This document shows, piece after piece, positions 6,111-7,656 of a stretch of DNA of 7,656 nt (the first letter of the stretch is position 1; each line of letters starts with the position of its first letter). The stretch is from assembly GCA_007127495.1 (NCBI GenBank), contig SKZG01000243.1:1-7656 (forward strand), read 5' to 3'. The notes under the pieces are model-generated. The model was not told the origin of the DNA and did not search any database. It worked only from the letters and a program-made list of their open reading frames with translations. Origin of the DNA: Planctomycetales bacterium. GTDB lineage: Bacteria > Planctomycetota > Planctomycetia > Pirellulales > Thermoguttaceae. A program made the position numbers and the translations under genes.

Positions 6111-7396
6111 GGGGCGGCCTCCTTTTGCGCCATGAGTTCGTCGAGGACCGCGAATCCCGCGCGCAACAGGGTTTGCCTCACGTGTTCATCGTCGGGCGGT
6201 TGCATGGCGTCGTCCAGGATGAGGTAGGCAGAAAGCTTCCGTTCCTCTTCGACGGCTCGGCGCCCGCGGCGCATGACCGACTCGTACGCCGCGGCCGGCT
6301 CGCGCCGTTCCAGGGTCAGCAGGCGGCGGGCGAGCAGGCCGGCCGGGTCGGACGAGCGCGCCAGATCGTCCAGCGAGTGGTCCGGGCGCGTGGCGTCCGA
6401 TTCGGCCTTTTCGCAGAAATACTCGACCTCGTCAATCGGCACGCGCAGCGCGTCGCAAACGTTTTGGGCCATGGCGGGCAGGCTGCGGTGCAGCGCCGTG
6501 CGCCCCGTAAACCGGAGCCGGCATGCCACCCATCGCACGGTGGCCAACTCCGGCTGAATCGCCTCGTGCCGGCGGCGTACGGCGTCGAGCACGGCGCGTT
6601 CGAAATCGTTCTCGCTGCCCGCACCGTCCAGCGGAACCTCGAGCGGTTCGTAGCGCAGCGGGGCCAGGGGCAACAATTCCGCGCGCGGCGCCGCACCCTT
6701 GGCGAAATCGACGATCCATGCGCCGTGGGGGCCGGGCTCGCCCGGGTCGAGCCCCTGCGGCGAACCCGGGTAAAGCACCAGCGGCACGCCCTCATGAACC
6801 AGCGCGGGCCGATGCACGTGCCCGAGCAACCAGGCGGCGAGCGGGCGGGCGAGCAACTCGGCCAGAGCAACCGGCGCGTACGAGCTGGAGCGAACGTCGC
6901 AGTCGCAGTGAAGCAGGCCGATGGTCAGCCCGTCAGCGGCGACGTCTGGAAAACCGTGTTCGAGGGGATTGACGTGAACGTGGCGGTCCGGGAACGACCA
7001 GCCGAGCAGGCGGACGGGCGCGCCGTCCTCGCCGGGTATCGTGGCCTCCTCCCAGTGGCCGCCACGGCCGAGCAGCCGGAACCCGGTCACTTCGTCGGCC
7101 AGGCGGGCGAGCACGTCGTGGTCGTGATTGCCGGCCACGGCCAGGACGGGCACGCCTCCGTCGAGGAGCTTCTTCACGCCGGCCTGGAGGATGGCATACG
7201 CCTCGTAGAAGCGGTTTCCGGCATCGACGACGTCGCCGGTGAGCACGGCGGCATGGACGCGCCGCTGGAGCGCCAAATCAACGAACCGGCCAAACGCCGC
7301 GGCCGGGCCGAGCGCGCGCGGATCGACTTCGTCCGGCAGCCGGGTCGGCCGGCGGCCCAAATGGATGTCGCCCGTGCAAAGGATTCGCGTGCTCAT
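6107..7396 (-). CDS. SbcD/Mre11-type metallophosphoesterase (DNA exonuclease), YhaO-like (429 aa)
   Basis: Probable nuclease subunit that processes DNA ends together with the following ATPase. All five motifs of the calcineurin-like/Mre11 phosphoesterase fold are present: D10-I-H12 (DIHLG), G54-D55-VV-D58, G89-N90-H91-D92, H163 (LLHCD) and G192-H-V-H195. Together they supply the ligands for a two-metal (usually Mn) centre, so the enzyme looks catalytically intact. The stretch YPGSPQGLDPGEPGPHG (209-225) matches the strand-and-loop that follows the last motif in YhaO-type proteins. Residues 250-320 probably form the capping domain, and 335-425 are charged and helical, likely the part that docks on the ATPase coiled-coil base. 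The length is close to that of SbcD and YhaO proteins (about 400). No signal peptide is present, so it is cytoplasmic. ATG 7396 is preceded by a G-rich Shine-Dalgarno-like run. The stop overlaps the ATPase start (GTGA), making this the first gene of a two-gene operon. The YhaO-like label rests on the partner's features and the 209-225 motif. Confidence 0.92.
   Translation of the reverse strand: MSTRILCTGDIHLGRRPTRLPDEVDPRALGPAAAFGRFVDLALQRRVHAAVLTGDVVDAGNRFYEAYAILQAGVKKLLDGGVPVLAVAGNHDHDVLARLADEVTGFRLLGRGGHWEEATIPGEDGAPVRLLGWSFPDRHVHVNPLEHGFPDVAADGLTIGLLHCDCDVRSSSYAPVALAELLARPLAAWLLGHVHRPALVHEGVPLVLYPGSPQGLDPGEPGPHGAWIVDFAKGAAPRAELLPLAPLRYEPLEVPLDGAGSENDFERAVLDAVRRRHEAIQPELATVRWVACRLRFTGRTALHRSLPAMAQNVCDALRVPIDEVEYFCEKAESDATRPDHSLDDLARSSDPAGLLARRLLTLERREPAAAYESVMRRGRRAVEEERKLSAYLILDDAMQPPDDEHVRQTLLRAGFAVLDELMAQKEAAP
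6118..6126 (-). promoter_or_regulatory. Strong Shine-Dalgarno site of the ATPase gene, inside the nuclease gene
   Basis: AAAAGGAGG on the minus strand lies 7 nt before GTG 6110 and is formed by the codons for Gln-Lys-Glu-Ala near the end of the nuclease gene. With the GTGA overlap it fixes the GTG start and suggests translational coupling at a defined subunit ratio. Confidence 0.8.
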
Positions 7397-7402
7397 ACCG
7401 GG

Positions 7403-7410
7403 CCCCCCTC
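7403..7410 (-). promoter_or_regulatory. Shine-Dalgarno-like site of the nuclease gene
   Basis: GAGGGGGG on the minus strand ends 6 nt before ATG 7396. It is a poorer match to the anti-Shine-Dalgarno than the ATPase site, but it is correctly spaced and supports this start. Confidence 0.55.
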
Positions 7411-7470
7411 GCTTTCAGGAGGGTGTTGTGCTATACTTCGTTTCCAGGTGCAGGCCGCTTTAATGTAGTA

Positions 7471-7487
7471 GGCACACGCCGTGTGCC
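7471..7487. repeat. Short palindrome (7-bp stem, 3-nt loop), dispersed-repeat type
   Basis: GGCACAC (7471-7477), loop GCC, then GTGTGCC (7481-7487) form a perfect hairpin. The surrounding GTAGTAGGCACACGCCGTGT resembles a short palindromic repeat I recall as scattered through planctomycete intergenic regions. It lies about 75 bp upstream of the nuclease start, so it could lie in or near that operon's promoter. No T run follows on either strand, so it is not a standard terminator. Confidence 0.6.
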
Positions 7488-7533
7488 GTCCCTGAAACAA
7501 AGGCTGTCTGCACTTAGGGGCTATCCGGAAACT

Positions 7534-7649
7534 CCCCTCGCCCTCTGGGAGAGGGGTTGGGGGTGAGGGTTTGTGGAGTTTGGGTAAGATCAAGGCAAAT
7601 CCTGCGGTCCAGGGCCCCTCACCCTAACCCTCTCCCGGAGGGAGAGGGG
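7534..7649. repeat. Inverted pair of self-palindromic GC-rich repeats (REP/MITE-like)
   Basis: Arm A (7534-7569) and the reverse complement of arm B (7615-7649) align with 31 identical columns out of 36, three mismatches and two single-base gaps, around a 45 bp spacer. Each arm is also palindromic inside. In arm B, CCCTCTCCC (7628-7636) and GGGAGAGGG (7640-7648) make a perfect 9-bp stem with a 3-nt loop, and arm A has a shorter equivalent around CCCTC/GAGGG. This 'CCCTCACCC-AACCCTCTCCC' type occurs in many bacterial genomes as dispersed copies and is the usual source of spurious peptides reading PLPEGEG. There is no transposase and no coding potential, so a non-autonomous mobile or REP-type element is likely. 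The arrangement may continue past the right edge. Confidence 0.75.
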
Positions 7650-7656
7650 ACATGGA

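Noticed and set aside
2745..6227. 1160-codon + strand open frame
   Set aside because: It is the exact antisense of the ATPase codons, its product is Arg/Gly/Gln-rich with no recognisable domain, and the minus strand carries all ATPase motifs.
2634..7396. A dedicated anti-phage defence system
   Set aside because: Nuclease-ATPase pairs occur in defence systems, but this pair fits housekeeping SbcCD/YhaO-YhaN repair proteins, and no defence genes, integrase or toxin-antitoxin genes lie nearby in the window.
7430..7437. TATACT (+) / TATAGC (-) as a -10 promoter element for the nuclease operon
   Set aside because: The minus-strand version is about 30 nt from the start codon, but no -35-like hexamer lies at the right distance, so I do not call it.
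6125..7468. 447-codon + strand open frame
   Set aside because: It is antisense to the nuclease gene, whose five phosphoesterase motifs settle the coding strand.
7393..7593. 66-codon minus-strand open frame containing SPPTPLPEGEGS
   Set aside because: The peptide is a translation of the GC-rich palindromic repeat, a well-known source of false genes.
7534..7649. CRISPR array or intrinsic terminator
   Set aside because: There are only two units, in inverted orientation, with no spacer series and no T run after the stems.

Overview
The window is strongly GC-rich and holds five protein genes, no RNA genes and no CRISPR array. The best guess for the source is a planctomycete, probably of the Pirellulales. 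Three things point there: a short secreted Tyr/Pro-rich protein and a secreted protein of about 556 residues that both resemble families I know mainly from planctomycetes, and intergenic palindromes of a type common in their genomes. This assignment rests on memory of families and repeats, not on a search.

Left part (1-2042, + strand). The 3' end of a membrane-anchored protein (hydrophobic stretch, Pro/Ala-rich linker, small C-terminal region) is followed after 45 bp by a secreted protein of unknown function with its own Shine-Dalgarno site at 359-365. They look like one transcription unit whose first genes lie outside the window.

Middle (2054-2464, - strand). A small secreted Tyr/Pro-rich protein converges on the previous gene, with only 11 bp between the two stop codons. 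Upstream of it, a 169 bp gene-free stretch (2465-2633) carries an 11-bp direct repeat.

Right part (2634-7396, - strand). This is a two-gene operon: a Mre11/SbcD/YhaO-type metallophosphoesterase (429 aa), then a Rad50/SbcC/YhaN-type coiled-coil ATPase (1158 aa). They overlap by 4 bp (GTGA), and a near-perfect Shine-Dalgarno site sits in the last codons of the nuclease gene, so coupled translation is likely. The pair probably forms a DNA end-processing or repair complex. The ATPase departs from classical SbcC in three ways: a two-helix membrane hairpin lies where the zinc hook would be, Gln stands at the expected switch-His position, and about 250 residues of unassigned sequence follow the ATPase core.

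Right edge (7397-7656). No gene is supported here. It holds a short perfect palindrome (7471-7487) and a pair of inverted, self-palindromic GC-rich arms (7534-7569 and 7615-7649) of REP/MITE type. The most interesting item in the window is the membrane-hairpin ATPase with its C-terminal extension. It is a variant of a known family, not a wholly new system.
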